A stretch of DNA of 64,000 bases from Sarcocystis neurona (lineage: Eukaryota > Apicomplexa > Conoidasida > Eucoccidiorida > Sarcocystidae): NCBI GenBank assembly GCA_000727475.1, contig KL647292.1:1825186-1889185 (forward strand), written 5' to 3'. A program made the translations under genes and the position numbers. Shown here one piece after another: positions 48,101 through 62,200 of the stretch (positions are counted from its first letter, which is position 1; each line of letters begins with the position of its first letter). The notes under the pieces were generated by a model. It ran no database searches. It was given only the letters and a program-made list of their open reading frames with translations, and was not told where the DNA came from.

Positions 48101-50548
48101 GGATTTTTAAAATAGAGCATGAAGGCTGCAAGCAGAGTGATTCCGCCCATAGTGAATAGACACGAACGTTTACTGCGCCGGAGGAGTTCACCACAAGATA
48201 CGCACTGTGACTCAATGGCGACTGACAGCCCGGGCGGCAGGATCCAAAAAGCACAGCCGCGAACCAAATCGACAACAGCAGCCTCAGAGGGAAGCTATCG
48301 CATCTCTCCTGCGTCTGCAGGTCGCTCGCTTCTGGCTCGAATGCACGGAGGGTGACAAAAGGCAGCTTCAGATGAAATTAAGCAAGCAAAGCAAGGCGAG
48401 ACGATGCTTCAGCCTCTGTTTAGGGCGACAGCATTCCTTTAAGTTAGACGACTACTTAGGTGTCCGCGGGAAGTTGAGTACATTTTCTCCATTTCTCTGT
48501 CTTAACAGGCCGTCCTAATATGTACGTAAGACTGTGTGTGCACAGCTGCAGACGTGTTCCACCAAGCAGTGACAGTGTGTAGCTCCCGCCGAGGCAGGGA
48601 TGGTAAACCGCTTGGTCCTTGTCTCCAGGTGTACAAGCTTGAAACACACCGCGGAACGCAGGGGACACATTGTTTGTGAATGTAGTCCTAGAGATGCTAC
48701 GTATTTGTGACGGTTTCTTCCAGAACTGCAAGTTCGACTCCCAAGAACATCCGAGGGCTTGCACCCGAGTACACGTGCACAAAGTGGGCACCGCTGTGCG
48801 TCGAATTCACACGTTCTCACGGCTGACTTTCAATTGTACAGTGAGCACTGCTAAAGCAACCGCTTTTTAGCAAGCTACTTGTACGCATGTATTCATAAAG
48901 CAGCGTGTCATGCTTCGCACCTGCGTGGAAATATCTGTATTCAACGCAGAGTCACATAGAGACTATAATAATTTCCATGAAAAGGATATCGTGTCGTCTC
49001 GCGTGTTTTCTTCGGTATACCGCAAGCATCAAACAAACGGGACGCAACGACCACCTACTTGTGCGTCGATGCGCATGCATGCGCAGCATCGTCGATGCCG
49101 TGGCATGCGCCCCCAGAGTGCAGCATATTTGGAAATGTTACATGCCTGAAATTGACTTCCAAGCTACCTTAGTCGCCAAGATGAGAGTTTCGTAACAAGT
49201 TGTGCACATAAAGGGAAGAAGGGACAGGGAAGCAGAGTTTGGTGCGGTCAGGGGATCGCCTCACTGGTCGCGTGCGGGGGCGCCTGGGGGTCCCAGAAGG
49301 GAGTCGGTACTGTCCAGACGCGTTTCCGAAACCTACATATTTTATCACAGGCAGATATAAGTTTCGTCCTGAACTCTGCGAGTGTCCGGCAGCAACTTAC
49401 TTGGGTTCTGTTTCCCCGTTTTCCCCTTCTTCTTCGGAGGGCAAAGCGTACAGCGCCTTTCAATAGGCGCCTTTCGACCACGTATTCGTTTAATCAGCCC
49501 TTCGAGTTGGCATTTCCCTGAACCGGCACGATGCTGAAAGTATAGTTCGTTGTGAGCGCAACTTGTCATACTTGGTCGTCCTTCATGTCGATGGGGAACA
49601 CACCACATTCGTAATGTCTTCCGTACCTTCGGTTATCTGCTTCATTCCGTCCACTCACTCAGTATCTCGTTTCCTCACTCATATTCCTTATCCTACTTAG
49701 CACCGTGCGTCAATTTGCTTGTCTGCGGTAGACCCCTTGTCCCCTGCTGCTCCCTTAAAGACTAGAAGTGTTGTTCTGTGACGCTGTCGTCTGCCCTCCA
49801 GAGGGTTTTCCAGGTGCATCTTGCCCTTTTCTCGACAAACCCTCTCGACGTCTCCACGAGCGTGCTTCCAGTTGGTACCATGTGACTTTCACGCTCTTCT
49901 TCTGTTTTTTCTGCGCCTCGGTTTCCTGCCCAAAGGGTCGCGCGTTTCCGTCTGAAGTAGTCCCTCCACTTGATTCCTGAAGATAGAGTCGCAGCCAATC
50001 ACACCTCCACCCAGCCGCTATACGCGACGGACCTCTGCGGCGTTGGCTTGGCGCGAGGAAATTTTTATTGCGGCCGTGTTACGCCCGGCCGCGGTTCTGT
50101 GGCTGCAAACACTGAAGATCTTTTTACAGGTCTTAAAAAGGAACCCATGACACACGTATATATGCGCTTAGAAGCAGTAGCGACACGGGTGTGCTCTGTG
50201 TGGGTGTAAGTTCTGAAGGCGCCGTCGACGCACACTGAGTAAGCGGAAGCTCGCAGAGGCAGCAACTACTGTGAGAGTGAGACCTGCTGCTGCGAGTCAG
50301 TTGTTCAAGGCCGAGAAGAATTCCTGTTTTCGATAGCAGAGCAGGGGGACGCCCTCCAGACACGCGTCAAATGCTCCGGCTGCAACAGACAATCGGCAGC
50401 CGTATTACGAGGTCTGTTTCAACAACCGCAACACACTTTTGCGCTGCATCACATTCGCACTGCACTTGCGCCGCCATCGTGTCCCACCTTCGTTTTTTTC
50501 GTCAAGCTCGCAGTTCTCTCTCTCCAGCGAAGTATCCTCAACATCTCA
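45106..50548. promoter_or_regulatory. Divergent intergenic region between the dehydrogenase and NOP53
   Basis: About 5.4 kb between two start codons that point away from each other, so it should hold both promoters and 5' UTRs. No conserved protein motif was found on either strand. TA/CA-rich sequence lies at 46225-46660. The longest open frame (47378-46896, minus, 160 codons) has no recognised motif. The last 120 bases before the NOP53 ATG are pyrimidine-rich, which could be a 5' UTR or a splice acceptor region. Confidence 0.45.
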
Positions 50549-50687
50549 ATGGCGCCTCCTTCAAAGAAGCAAAAGTGGCGACAGCTCGATTTGTCTGCGA
50601 CCGAGCAGTACATCGATGACGCGGCACTTCACCAGCGCGTCGCACAGCTCGAGGCATCGGATTCACTTTTTCAAATCGATACGTCAG
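50549..50687 (+). CDS. NOP53: NOP53 exon 1
   Basis: ATG at 50549 starts MAPPSKKQKWRQLDLSATEQ, then YIDDAALHQRVAQLEASDSL and FQIDTS, ending with G before GTAGGG. The W-R-x-L, helix and LF-x-x-DT pattern matches the N-terminus of NOP53. Phase 1 agrees with exon 2. Confidence 0.87.
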
Positions 50688-53600
50688 GTAGGGAAACTCT
50701 GGTTTTCAGCAGTGTTGACGGCAGCGGGTGTTTCGGTAGATGCAACCAACACGAGTACTCGAAAAATACGTGTAGCTACATATGCTTGTGAAACGAACGC
50801 GTGCGCGTTGAAGAATTTCCTTATATGTGTACTTGTCGCGCACGTACCTACAGTGATGTAAAGAATTCTTTACTGGTGGAAAAAAAGGAAATATCGACAC
50901 CTTCACGCATGCAAACGTGTGTGGAGCACATTTAGGCGGTCACTCGTATATGGACGTGTACGCCTCTTTCTGACGAGCCCACTTCACGGAAATTCACAAA
51001 TACGTATATATATATATATATATATATATATGGGTACATCTCTATATGTGCGTGCGCACACTTTTGTATACGTGTAGAATACGTGCACACACGCGCAAGT
51101 AATCACACAGATGTAAATTTGTTTACGCGTTTAGAAAAAACGTGTCTCTCAGTTCTTCAGTTATAAAAATATGTGGGACAGATACGCACGGCTATAGGCA
51201 GATGTAGCTACACATCGAGCGGTCGTTTGTCCAGGGCTGTAAACATGTATGTATTATATCTACGTGTTTCTGTACGTCTGAATCGAGGCGTAGGTGTCGT
51301 GAGACAGGTGGTTGCGGCTTCGGTACATTGTATCGATGTATACGTAAGAAGATGAATTTTCTTCCCTTCGCGGCGTTTTCACGCGCCACTAGAAAGGATT
51401 CGCGTGCTGCGTCACTACCAGCCGGGCAGCCCATTGCCTCACTCCTTGGTATCTCCTGCCTATCGCGTTCCGGCTGCGTGTGTGCTGATGCCGCCTGTGT
51501 TTGAACGAACGAAGACGCAGCAGCCGCGGTTTCTCTCTGAGGAGTCACGATACATCGGTCTGCTGCAGCGCGGTCTCCTTTTCCGTTTTTGAGAGCTCGC
51601 AACGCTTCTGCAATGCAGGGTTCATCTACGCAGTGGCGTCTCGGTTTCATTTGATGCTAGTCTGCATTTCGCGTGACCATGCGTGTGTGTAGTGCAGAAG
51701 TCACTCTAGTACAGTGGCAATGACGTAAGTATCTCACTGCGTACCTTGTCTGTCCTAGCTTCAAGAAGATTGCAGCGCTCACCTCTGTCCGCTCGGGCCT
51801 TACAAAATTAATGCAAGGAAAAGTGCAGTGGACCTTTCTCGTGTTCTTCCTTATTTGGATCTGTTGTGATGTGGTCTCACAAGTGCGCGCGTGTTGCGAG
51901 CCTTCTTCTCTTCGACCGCTGACCTGCTGCTGCTCGCCTACGGTGCGGCAGCAGACGCAGTTGCACCTTTCCGAGAACACGTGCAGCAGGTGAAGAGAAG
52001 TAGCGCCAGGACTAGCCAGTAGAACAGAAGCAGACGTACAGCCACACCAGCCGGAGCAGCACGAGAAACAAGAAGGACAACAGGAAACAGTTAGGAAGGG
52101 CAGCAGCGGCAGGAGTAGGAGACGCAAGAGCGGCGAAGGTACGTGTGCGCGCTACCCGTGAGCGTTGGGGTAGTCGCTGCGTCGGTTTAGGACTCTTCAG
52201 TGAATCTGACCACGACCTGATTTTGTTTTCTACCGCTGCGTTTCGCGGATAGAGATGCTGTTGGGAGCGGCACTTGTAGGACAGAAATGTTTCTCCACCA
52301 AGGCGTTGCCTTTCACTGAACGAGAGTCACTTGTTGCTTTTTCGTCTCCCCCATGTCTGCGCGAGCGTTCACCGCAGCGTCGAACCTCCGCTGCGATGCG
52401 TGTGGCGACAGTCTTTTTACTGTCGCGCTGTACTGGATTTATTGGTCCTTACTGCAAGAGCGTCCGTCTCGCTGTTGTTTCTGCTCCGCCGCTTTCTCGT
52501 TGTTTTTGTATAATGGCGCACGTGATTGTAGAGACGCGCCTATATATACGGCTGCGTACCCGTGTTTATGTGTATCCACTTCCCTCTCTCCACTGTTGCT
52601 GCGTTGACAGGCTGCGCGCCGGCGAATAATTTGACGCAGCGGGCCCGCCGGCTGCTGCAGCAGAACCTGCTGGCTGCAGAGGGGAGTGCAGGGGAGGGTG
52701 CCCTGCTGCGAACAGCACCGGAGCCGAAGACGTTCAAGGTAGTGCCAAAGAAACCGCTGCTTCAAGTGGTTTCTGCGCAGCACAAGAAGCAGCTTCTCAA
52801 GATTATCAGACAACAGCAGGGGAAGGAGAAGACGACTTCGGCGCAGCGGCAGAACCAGCAGTGTCTTCTCGAAGCAGCTGCACGAAGTTTGTTGACAGTA
52901 AGCACCCGCGCTGCGGAGCTCGGGATACCCCTGGCTGAGTTAAATTGACTGTTTCCAGAGCACTTGAGGTGTCTGTACACCTCAGCTGGGTGTCTACTTG
53001 TCGCAGCTGTCGCGCGTGGCCACTGCGGGCGAAGACGTCATGTTTAGTTAAGGCGGCCTTCTTTAACATTTCCGGTGCAATTTTTTGGCTCAACTTGTTT
53101 CAGCACACCAGTGCACTAGCTGCTCGTTCGCAAGAATGTCGAAGAGGCTGTATCCATTGTCGTGGCGGCCTGCCCGTCGATTAGAAGATTTCTGCAACTT
53201 CTACATTACCTGGTGCTGGTTTAAGGAGCACGGCGCTGGTGTCGGTCATCTCCACTTTTCTAGCAGCACAGACACTACTCAGGTGTACCTTTCTGCCAAT
53301 ATGTGTGCCCGTCCACATATGCAAAAGTGACAGGGTTTGCGTTGACATACGACACGACGTGTGAGGGAAATTCAGGCGCCGGCGTGTCGACGTGATCTAC
53401 TTCATCTTTCTTACGCATCTGCCCGAAACCTTGCTTTCTAGAAGTACCGGGCTCCGGTTTCTTTTTCGTTGCATGAGCTGTAAACGCAGGACACGTGAAG
53501 CTGTCACTAAAAGAAAAGAAGGGAGAAACACATCTACGCCGTAGCCGTAGCTCCGACTGCTGTCGTCGCTACGAGTAGATGCGTCTTCCTCCATTTTGTA

Positions 53601-56243
53601 TGACTCTCGTTTCCATCTGTTGCCTCTTTCTTCAGAATATCCTTCCGCTCCACCTTAAAGTTCGCTTTCTCTCTTGTCCGTACCTTTCTAGTGCCGGTGA
53701 GGCTGGTCCTAACCCATAGAAACGCCTACATACTTATGGGCGTTCCTGGATTGCATTGTAATTAATTATGTGTCTAGGTATATATACGTATATAACGTAC
53801 TCTTTGTACATCAGTGTTAAATCCCTTGCTGAAGTTTATCGGTAAAGATCCTTATGACGTTTAAGGTGTACGACTGTGACGTACACGTCTGTATACGTGT
53901 ATACATATATATATATGTCCACATTCACATATAATTGTATATATATATATCAATATGTGTACAGGTCCACTTGTAAATAATACTTGGATAAACACCACCA
54001 CTGGAGAATCCTGTAGATGTGTGACCCTCCGCATATATATATATATATATATGAATGTATGAATGTGTGCGTATATGTCTAGATTTATATGGATACATAT
54101 CGATGTCCTGTGTGTCCACGACCTGGTTTGAACCATCAATAAATAGCTGCGCACTGGCGTTTATTAAAGGTTTTCGTAGCACTGGGACGACTTACGTGAT
54201 CTGCAGCGTCCAGACAGAGCCTCCCGTTCTTGCGCCGACGCTGGTGGGGAGAGAGAAGGCGGTCTGGAGGACTTGTGGCCCGGCGAAAACGCGTCCTCTG
54301 TTGCTCGAAAGGGAAGTTCTGCCCCCTTTGAGAAGAAGAAACAGAGCGGAGAGGAGGACGTGCAGAAGAAGCAAAGGAGCGACCCTGCTGCTGGTAACGC
54401 TGCTGCTGGTAGCAGCTGCGGCAAAGGAGCACCGCCATCGCACGAGCGGCAGGCGGTGAACGCAGCTGCTTGTTCTTCTCCGGCGGCAGCAGGGCAGCAA
54501 CAGCAGCAGACGCGAAGGAAACGCCGGAGGTGCACGCAGCAGCAGGTGCGCTTCCATCGAACTGATGAATTGCTTAGCTTCCTGGTGTTTTTATATCTCT
54601 GATCATTTCACGACTGCAGCTTCCAGATTTATTTATTACTGTGGTAGTGTATGACCCAGAAAAGCGAGTCGCTTTGGTAACTGTGTGAAGGACAAGTGTA
54701 GAGGAGTATTTTACTGGGATGTTAATGTCTGAAAAAAAAAACAAGGTGAGTGAATGACAGGAGCGTAGGCGGAATGTCCGGGGAGGTGAGGCGTGCACGG
54801 GGAATTTTACGGGGTAGAAAAGAGCAACAGCAGAGTTTTGCAGTTGCAAAAGTGAGCCAAGTTTTGGTGCGGTGAGGCTCACGGGTATAAAGTGCTCCAC
54901 AGCATTTTCTGCGATGGGCTTGAAGAGGAGGCCAGATCTATTCCGGAGAGGAGGTTCTCTTCACCCGACCGGCGTCGGTCGGGAGTTTGACGAATTGCTT
55001 CGAAGTGTCGCGGGCACAAAGTTGTAGCTTGGCTTCGCAGCTGCAACTGCTGCTGCGTGAATTTCTGGCGGTGTTGCTGGTGCTGTCGTTCTAAGTAGAG
55101 ACTTCATCGGGGTTGTGTTTGCAAACAGCAGAGCAGCGCTGCTGCTGAATACGCAGCTGCTGCTGTGTGTGTGTGTGCTGCGATTTTGTGCTGGCTGCGG
55201 AATGACGCTACGTTGTCTTGCGGAGGTACTGCAGGAGAAGACAGCAACAGAACCAGGAGCAGCAGCAGCGGTGCACACGGAGACGACCGAAAAAGAAGGC
55301 GTCGTCACAGCCAGCGACGACGCAGCAGCAGAGACCAGCCACGGGGAGACGCTGACGTCACGGAGCGTTGCGGAAGGCGACGTGGGTCGGGGCGTGAGAC
55401 GGCACAAAGCAGCGGACTTTCCGAAGAAGTTGACTGTTCGCGGACTGCGAAGTTTCGACAAGCTGCGGCCATACGTTCCGGTAGTGCGACTGCCCGGCGA
55501 TAGCGAGTCGTACAATCCGTCCGCAGAGGCGAGTGCGTGCGGGCTGCTTGCTGCTGCGGTGAGAACTCTGGAGGAGCAGCGGGAGGCGCAGAAGCTGCAG
55601 CGGTGCAGCAGCAGGAGCAGTGTGACGCGGCAGGCTGAGCAGCAGCAGAACCGGGAGAAACTCGAGCTGCTGTTGTTGGCCAACGTGCAGCAGCAGGAGA
55701 TCGACCAGCAAGGAGCCACGCGTATCCGCGGCGGTGTCGAGGACGCAAAGACACCACAAACCGAGAATAAAGAAAAGGAGAAGGCAGAAGAAGCGACTGA
55801 AGAGCAGCAGGAACAGCAGCAGGGAGGACACTCTCGTATGCAGCGCATCGACGACGTGCTAAGCCAAGTCCTGCCAGCCGAAAAGGTGGTGCTTCTGACT
55901 GACACGCAGAAGCAACGGGTAAGTCCACACTCGCAAGACTGGAGAGGCCGACCTTGTCAGGTCCACACAGACACAGACAGACAGACACACACACACACAC
56001 ACACACTTCGGCTTACACTTGATCTTTCCCATGAGTAAAGGAGGAATGGAGGAAGAAGAAGCAGAAAGCTCCACACGAGGCAGCTGTGGGCAAGAGTGGC
56101 GGCGCGCAGAACGAGAAACGCGCGCGCAGTCACCAGCTGTCGAAAAAGTGGAGTAGCTGCAAGGCAGTGTGTCTTGGCTGCCTTCGCTACTGTGCTTGCG
56201 TCAGGTGTACACATACACACACACACACATACGTATACATATT

Positions 56244-56276
<33 letters not shown>

Positions 56277-59200
56277 CTATATATATACCCAATTGCATTC
56301 ACATTTAATACGTATGTATTTAGATACATACACGTATCTCTCTGTCTCTCTCTCTCTATATACACATATATGCGAATATTTGCATCTCTCTCTGGCTCTC
56401 TCTATATATACATATACATATGTACGTACGCACATATATGTTTCTCTGTGTCGCTTTCTTTTCTCTCTCTCTCTCTATATATATGTACATACACACGTAT
56501 ATATTTCTCCCCCCATATATATGTATATATGTATATGTATATTCCTCCCGTGAGTGGCAGTGGTAGTAGCACATGATCACTACGTCAGGGAATATTCGTC
56601 TCGAAACGTTTGACGAATTGAAGAACTCACGGGAGTCATTTAGATGGGAAGTATCGTTCGTTTCCACTTATGAAAAAGAGTTGGACGCTTGTGTCTCCCC
56701 CATCGGCAATGTTGTTTTCTTGGCATCTAGCGCACGTAGTCCTACCGCTGCCGCTCCTCGTTGTCCTGTGACCACTCTGGAGCTGGGAGTGGCGCTGCGT
56801 CTCGTGTGAAGGTCGCTAGCATTACAGATAACACTACCGCCGTACGCTCGGCCCTGATGGGAGAGAGTAGCTGCAGGACTGGAACTGCAGCAGTTGCGTC
56901 TATGGAAGTCATCGAAACCCTGGTTTTAATAATAGTGTGCTACACGCTGATATACTTACTGCCCGCGCATTCGGCGATCGGTTAGGCTTGCAGTTGTTAC
57001 GAATACGCCGCTGTGCTTCTTCCAGCACACAAGTCCAGCAGGGAGGCGCTGGCAGATAGCAGCAGCCGCTGTGTGATGCGTCAGCAGGAGCGACGCCTCG
57101 GCGGGGGGCGTGGATACGTGCATTCTGTCTTGACTGTGACGAAGAAATTTACGTCCGCGTATATGGAGGTAAACACGTCAATCGAGATACCCATGTAGAT
57201 CTGTAGGTGCAAACGGAGGAATATATATATAGAAAGAGAGAGAGAGGGAGAGCGAGAGATATGTGCATGTGTATATATATATATATATATGTAGATGCAG
57301 AGGAAGGAATATATGTATATATATATGTATATGCAGAAAGAGAGAGAGGTACATATATATATACACATATAAGGAGAGAGAGACACATATATAGACACAG
57401 AGATGTCGATATATTGGTATACCTCAAGAGACAAATTCTCTTGAGATACACGTAGGTGCAGCCACAGATTATAGATCCAGAGCTGTAGATCTTTCCAGAT
57501 ATAGGTGTACGGATATCTTTGAGCAACGGCGCTTGTGGTGAGCATGTTGACGATGGAATCGTCTTCTTTCAGCTGTTGCTAGATCTGGTGTACAAGGGGA
57601 AGGCGTCATTGCCGGCAGGCGAGGAGCTCTTGGGAGAGCGCCAGCCAGCAGCAAATGGACTTCCACAGCAGGAGCAGGAGTGGAAGGAGGCACAGCAACA
57701 GCAGAAGCAGGGGGAGGAGACTGAACCGTTGACCAGCAATGCGAAGGCGGCAACGGACGTCGGAGACGAAGAAGCAGACTCAGATGAAGGGGACGCTGCA
57801 GGCGGCGGTGAGTCAACGGCAGTTCTTGTCCTTCTCACAGCGGCCACACGCAGGCACTCAGTCCTTTTCTCAAGGTGTTGCTGCGCGGGCTGCTGGGGCG
57901 CAGAAGCCAGTGGACGGGGGGACACACCTGTGCGTGTGGCTGTACCTATGTGTTTTCCTCACGTAAAGGAGAGTATGGGGTAGGCGTCTTCTATGTTTTC
58001 TATACGTAAAGGAGAGTACGCAATAGACGTTCTCTGTGTATTTCTCTCACCTGTAGGAGAGGACGCCGTAGGTGTTTTCTACGAGGCAGCGGCCGTCTTT
58101 GGTGGCGTGTGTTGTGTGCGGTGGCCGCGGTGTGGTGTTCGCAAGCGCGAGGTGTGATCGAAGAAGAGGGTGTGTTGCACTCTCAAATGCAGAGGTCCGG
58201 CTTGACGAGGGACTGAAGATTATCGAACTTGAATGTCCCAAGAGTACGTAGGCGTGTGCTCCCGTGCGGCGGTCGGATGGGCAGCAGCGGACACTGCGTT
58301 GTTCTGCCGCGAAGACGCCGGTGGGAGGCCTTCGCTTGTACCTGCAGAGGTGTGTGTGCATCTGTGTGTATATTCACAGGTTTGCATATGTGCATATATA
58401 TGTAGATGTGTTTGAGACGCACGTAGGAAGAGAGACACATATACCTACACGTCTGTGTATGTATCTCTACATATATGGATGTGGGTAGATGAGTTCGACA
58501 GGCACTTAGGGAAGACGATATTTGTACGTCTCTGTATGTAAGCACATATAGAGAGTGACGTGTGTGACATGCATGTAGAGAGAGAGACATATAATCACAC
58601 ATACGTTTGTATACGTACGTACGTGTGTATACGTAGCTGCGTTCGACACGTACCTCGAGAGAAAGACATACAGCTATCCATATGTTTGGACATACGTGGG
58701 TAATGTAGATATGTTTGACACGCACATAGAGGAGCATCTGTACTTCTGTTTGTATACGCACATATGTACATATATATATATATATATATGTAGATGTCTT
58801 ATATGTATAAGTAAATGTCTTCGAGAGGCACAGAGAGAGAGACATATTTTCTGTGTAGGTGTGTGCACCTGTGTGTGTGTACCTATGTATATAGTATGTA
58901 ATAGTTTGTTTCCGAACGGTGTATGTACAGCTGAAGGCGTCGTTGTATGTACCGTCGTGGAGCATTGTTTCTTGACGAAGGGAGGGGCTGCACTGCTGCT
59001 GGCCACGGTCTAACTTGTTTCTCCTGTGCATGCAGTGCACACAGGAGTCAGAAGACCATCTCCTGGGAGAGCACGTTGGTCTACAGAGACTGTGTGTTGA
59101 CACACGAGCCGTTCTGTTGTTGTTACGTCTTCTGTCCTGCGCAGACCTGTCGACAACGTAGTTGCTAAATACTACACTGCCTACCGGAAAACCCCAATAT

Positions 59201-62200
59201 CTCTCTCTCTCTGTGTATATGTGTATACACTTGTGTGCGTACGTGCGCATACACCCACAATCTTTCTGTCTCTCTCTCTATATATAGACTTGTGTGCATA
59301 TATGCATATAAGCCGACAGTATGTCTCTCTCCCCCTCTTTACATATATGCACACTTGGGTGCATGCATGCATATAAACCCTCAGTGTGTTCCTCACTTTC
59401 TCCCTCTATTTTTCTGTGCCTCTGTCTGTCTCTCTCTACGTGTATATATATATATATATATCATATATGCATGTGAACGCAGAGTTCCCCTCTCTCTCCC
59501 TAAATATAATTTTTGGACTTGTGTGCACCCATGCACATAAACCGCCACTATGTCCCTCTCCCTCTTTACATACATAGACTTGTGTGCATACATGAATATA
59601 AACCCACAGTGTGTCACTCTCTCCCTTTCTCTCACCCTCTCTATTTCTCTGTCGCTCTGTCTGTCTCTCTGTAAATGTGTGTATATATAGATTGGCGGCC
59701 ACATATGCATGTAAACCGGCAATATGTCTCTCTCTGTCAATATATGTAGACCTGTGTATATATACGCATGCACACAATGTAAAGATGTAAAAGCACAAAG
59801 CTGTATGCCTGTGTGTGTACGCCTGTGTCTTTTGTGCCTGAGTGCGTGTGTGAATGAATATACGTACATTCGCGTAGACTTTTTCAGATATTTTCGTATA
59901 CGTATGTGCCTATTTATATGTATGTGTGTATGTATATCCGTAGGCTTCTGTGTACACGTCTGTGTATAGGTGCGTAGACTGGTATATATAGTATGCGAGT
60001 CTGCATACGTATATATGCATGTAGGTATATATATAAATAAACACATACATATAGGCCTAGACTATATACACAGGTATACGTAAGCCTAGACTATATATGT
60101 AGGAATGTATATAAATAAACACATACGTAAGCCTAGACTGTATATATATAGGAATATACATAAATAAACACATATGTATAAGCTTAGAATTGCAGTGCGC
60201 ACGAATGTCTACATTGCATGTGTACGTATGTATATGTGTGTGTATGTATATCCGTGGACTTCCGTGTATACGTATATATCAGTGCGTAGACTGGTATATA
60301 TAGTACTCGAGTTCATATATATATATAAATATACGTAGGTGTGTATATAATAGATAAACACATACATATGTAAGCGTCGACTTGCACGTACGAATGTATT
60401 CTTTTATGCTTTTTACGCGTCGACGTACACGTGTAGATGAATGTACGCGCAGCCCTATGTATTTGACAGTTCTGTCTGAGTCGACCTATACGTGTGGAAG
60501 AAGAGTCAAGTGTATAAACGGAGACGCACGCGGCACTCACGTGTATGTAGTGGAATTACATACGTGCGTCTAGATCTGTAGGAGTTTATTACGCGTGCCC
60601 CTCCCAGGAGCAGTCGCAACAACTGCAACACCCTGTGCCAACAGCAAGCGAGGTGCTTCCATGTAGTGACTCCCAGAAAAAACGTCGAGCTACGAACAAA
60701 TCTATGAAAGGGGTTGTTCTGCCGAACTGAACTCTCTTGAGACGTCCACGGGTCTTCGCCGCGAGGGAAGAGACCACGACCTTCTCTTTTCTTCGACAGC
60801 CTTGTATGCCACTCACGCAGACATCCGCAGGACTGGGGCGGCACAGAAAGTCTCGCTTGACCGAAAGTCTGCGAAAACGGGTGTCTGTGGAAAGTGTCGA
60901 GCAGTTGCTGCCTCTGCCACTTGAAGACTATTAGTGTGTAGTGTCGGTTGTGACGGATGTGTAGCAGGAATAGCAGCAACGACCTCTCCACACATTGTCT
61001 TCGTGGACCGTGGGTGCGCTGCTGACGTTTTCGAGGTTGTTGGTCTTGATGTCTGGCCGGATGCTGGCCTGCTGTGTGTATACACAGATGCGTTGCTGTC
61101 GCGAGTGAAGCGCCAGGAGAAGAAGACGCGCGCGGAGAGAAATCGACGACTTCGTTTCCTGCAGCAGCAGCGACGGGTGAGTCGGAGAAAGGCAGGGATG
61201 TGTTTTTATCGCTCAAAACGCGATGAAACGTTTCCTGATGCGTTGCTGCCGTCCCTCCGTCGCAGTGTGGAGCTGGAAAGACTCTTCGATTTGTTTCGTT
61301 TTTTGTGCCACTGCAGTCGTGCATTCTGCACTTTTCCGCCTCTACCGGGAGCGCAGGCAACAGAGAGAGAAAGAGAAGCTGGGCGGCGCCTCTCCTGTTG
61401 GTTGTGTGTGTAGAGAAACCAAGTTGTGCTGCAGACAAGCAAAGGCTCTGCACGACCGCGTTTTCGAAGCGCGGTGTTGCTTTGTGGCGTCTCCTCTGGT
61501 GCCGTCCCGCTTTCCACTCAATCAACAGGAGAAAGTGACAGATACACATAATACGGGTACCACTCACATCGCTAAGCCTGTTGCCTGTATGTAGATGTTT
61601 GTATCGATCTGTGTGGGACCTCACATGTGTGCGAAAGAGAGAGAGAGAAAGTGAGACAGATTATTATGTGTCGAAGCGGCAGAGGGAGTAGGTGAAGTTT
61701 CTGTGGAAGTAACCCTTCCCGGAGAAGCTGCAGAAGTTATAGGCTGGGGGTGAGAGAGCGACACAAGTGTGCGGAGTGTGTGAAAACGCTAATCTGAGCC
61801 TCGACTCGTGTATGGAACACGCAAATTCTCCATCAGAAGGCTAACACTTCACTCTTCCCCAGAGAAAGTCTTTCTGTGATGCGTGCGCTCCTTCTCAGCT
61901 GCATTGGATCCCGCGTCTCTCGGGCGCTACGGCATGCGGGTTAAAAGCGTTGCCTGCCCATATGTTCCTACACTTTGTGGATATTCGTATACACATGTAT
62001 ATGTATATCTCCGTGCACCTGTATGTGTATGTGGAGATGTGCACGGGTATATGTATATGCCATCGTCACCTGAGAGAGAGATGCAGAGGGTGGAATACCT
62101 TGTACATGAGAGTGACCAGTAGGCAAAGTGTCTGTCTCTCTCTCTGTGTGTATATATAATGTGTGTGCCAGGGGACGCAGGATTAGCGTGTGTATGGATG

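Noticed and set aside
53093..53185. A NOP53 exon after GTTTCAG near 53102
   Set aside because: In the required phase it ends in a stop codon with no donor before it, and exon 2 joins directly to 54207 in phase.
61266..61400. A NOP53 exon reading VELERLFDLFRFL or LFRLYRERRQQREKEK
   Set aside because: Acceptors at 61265 and 61349 do not agree with the phase of exon 6. The exon at 63314 does.
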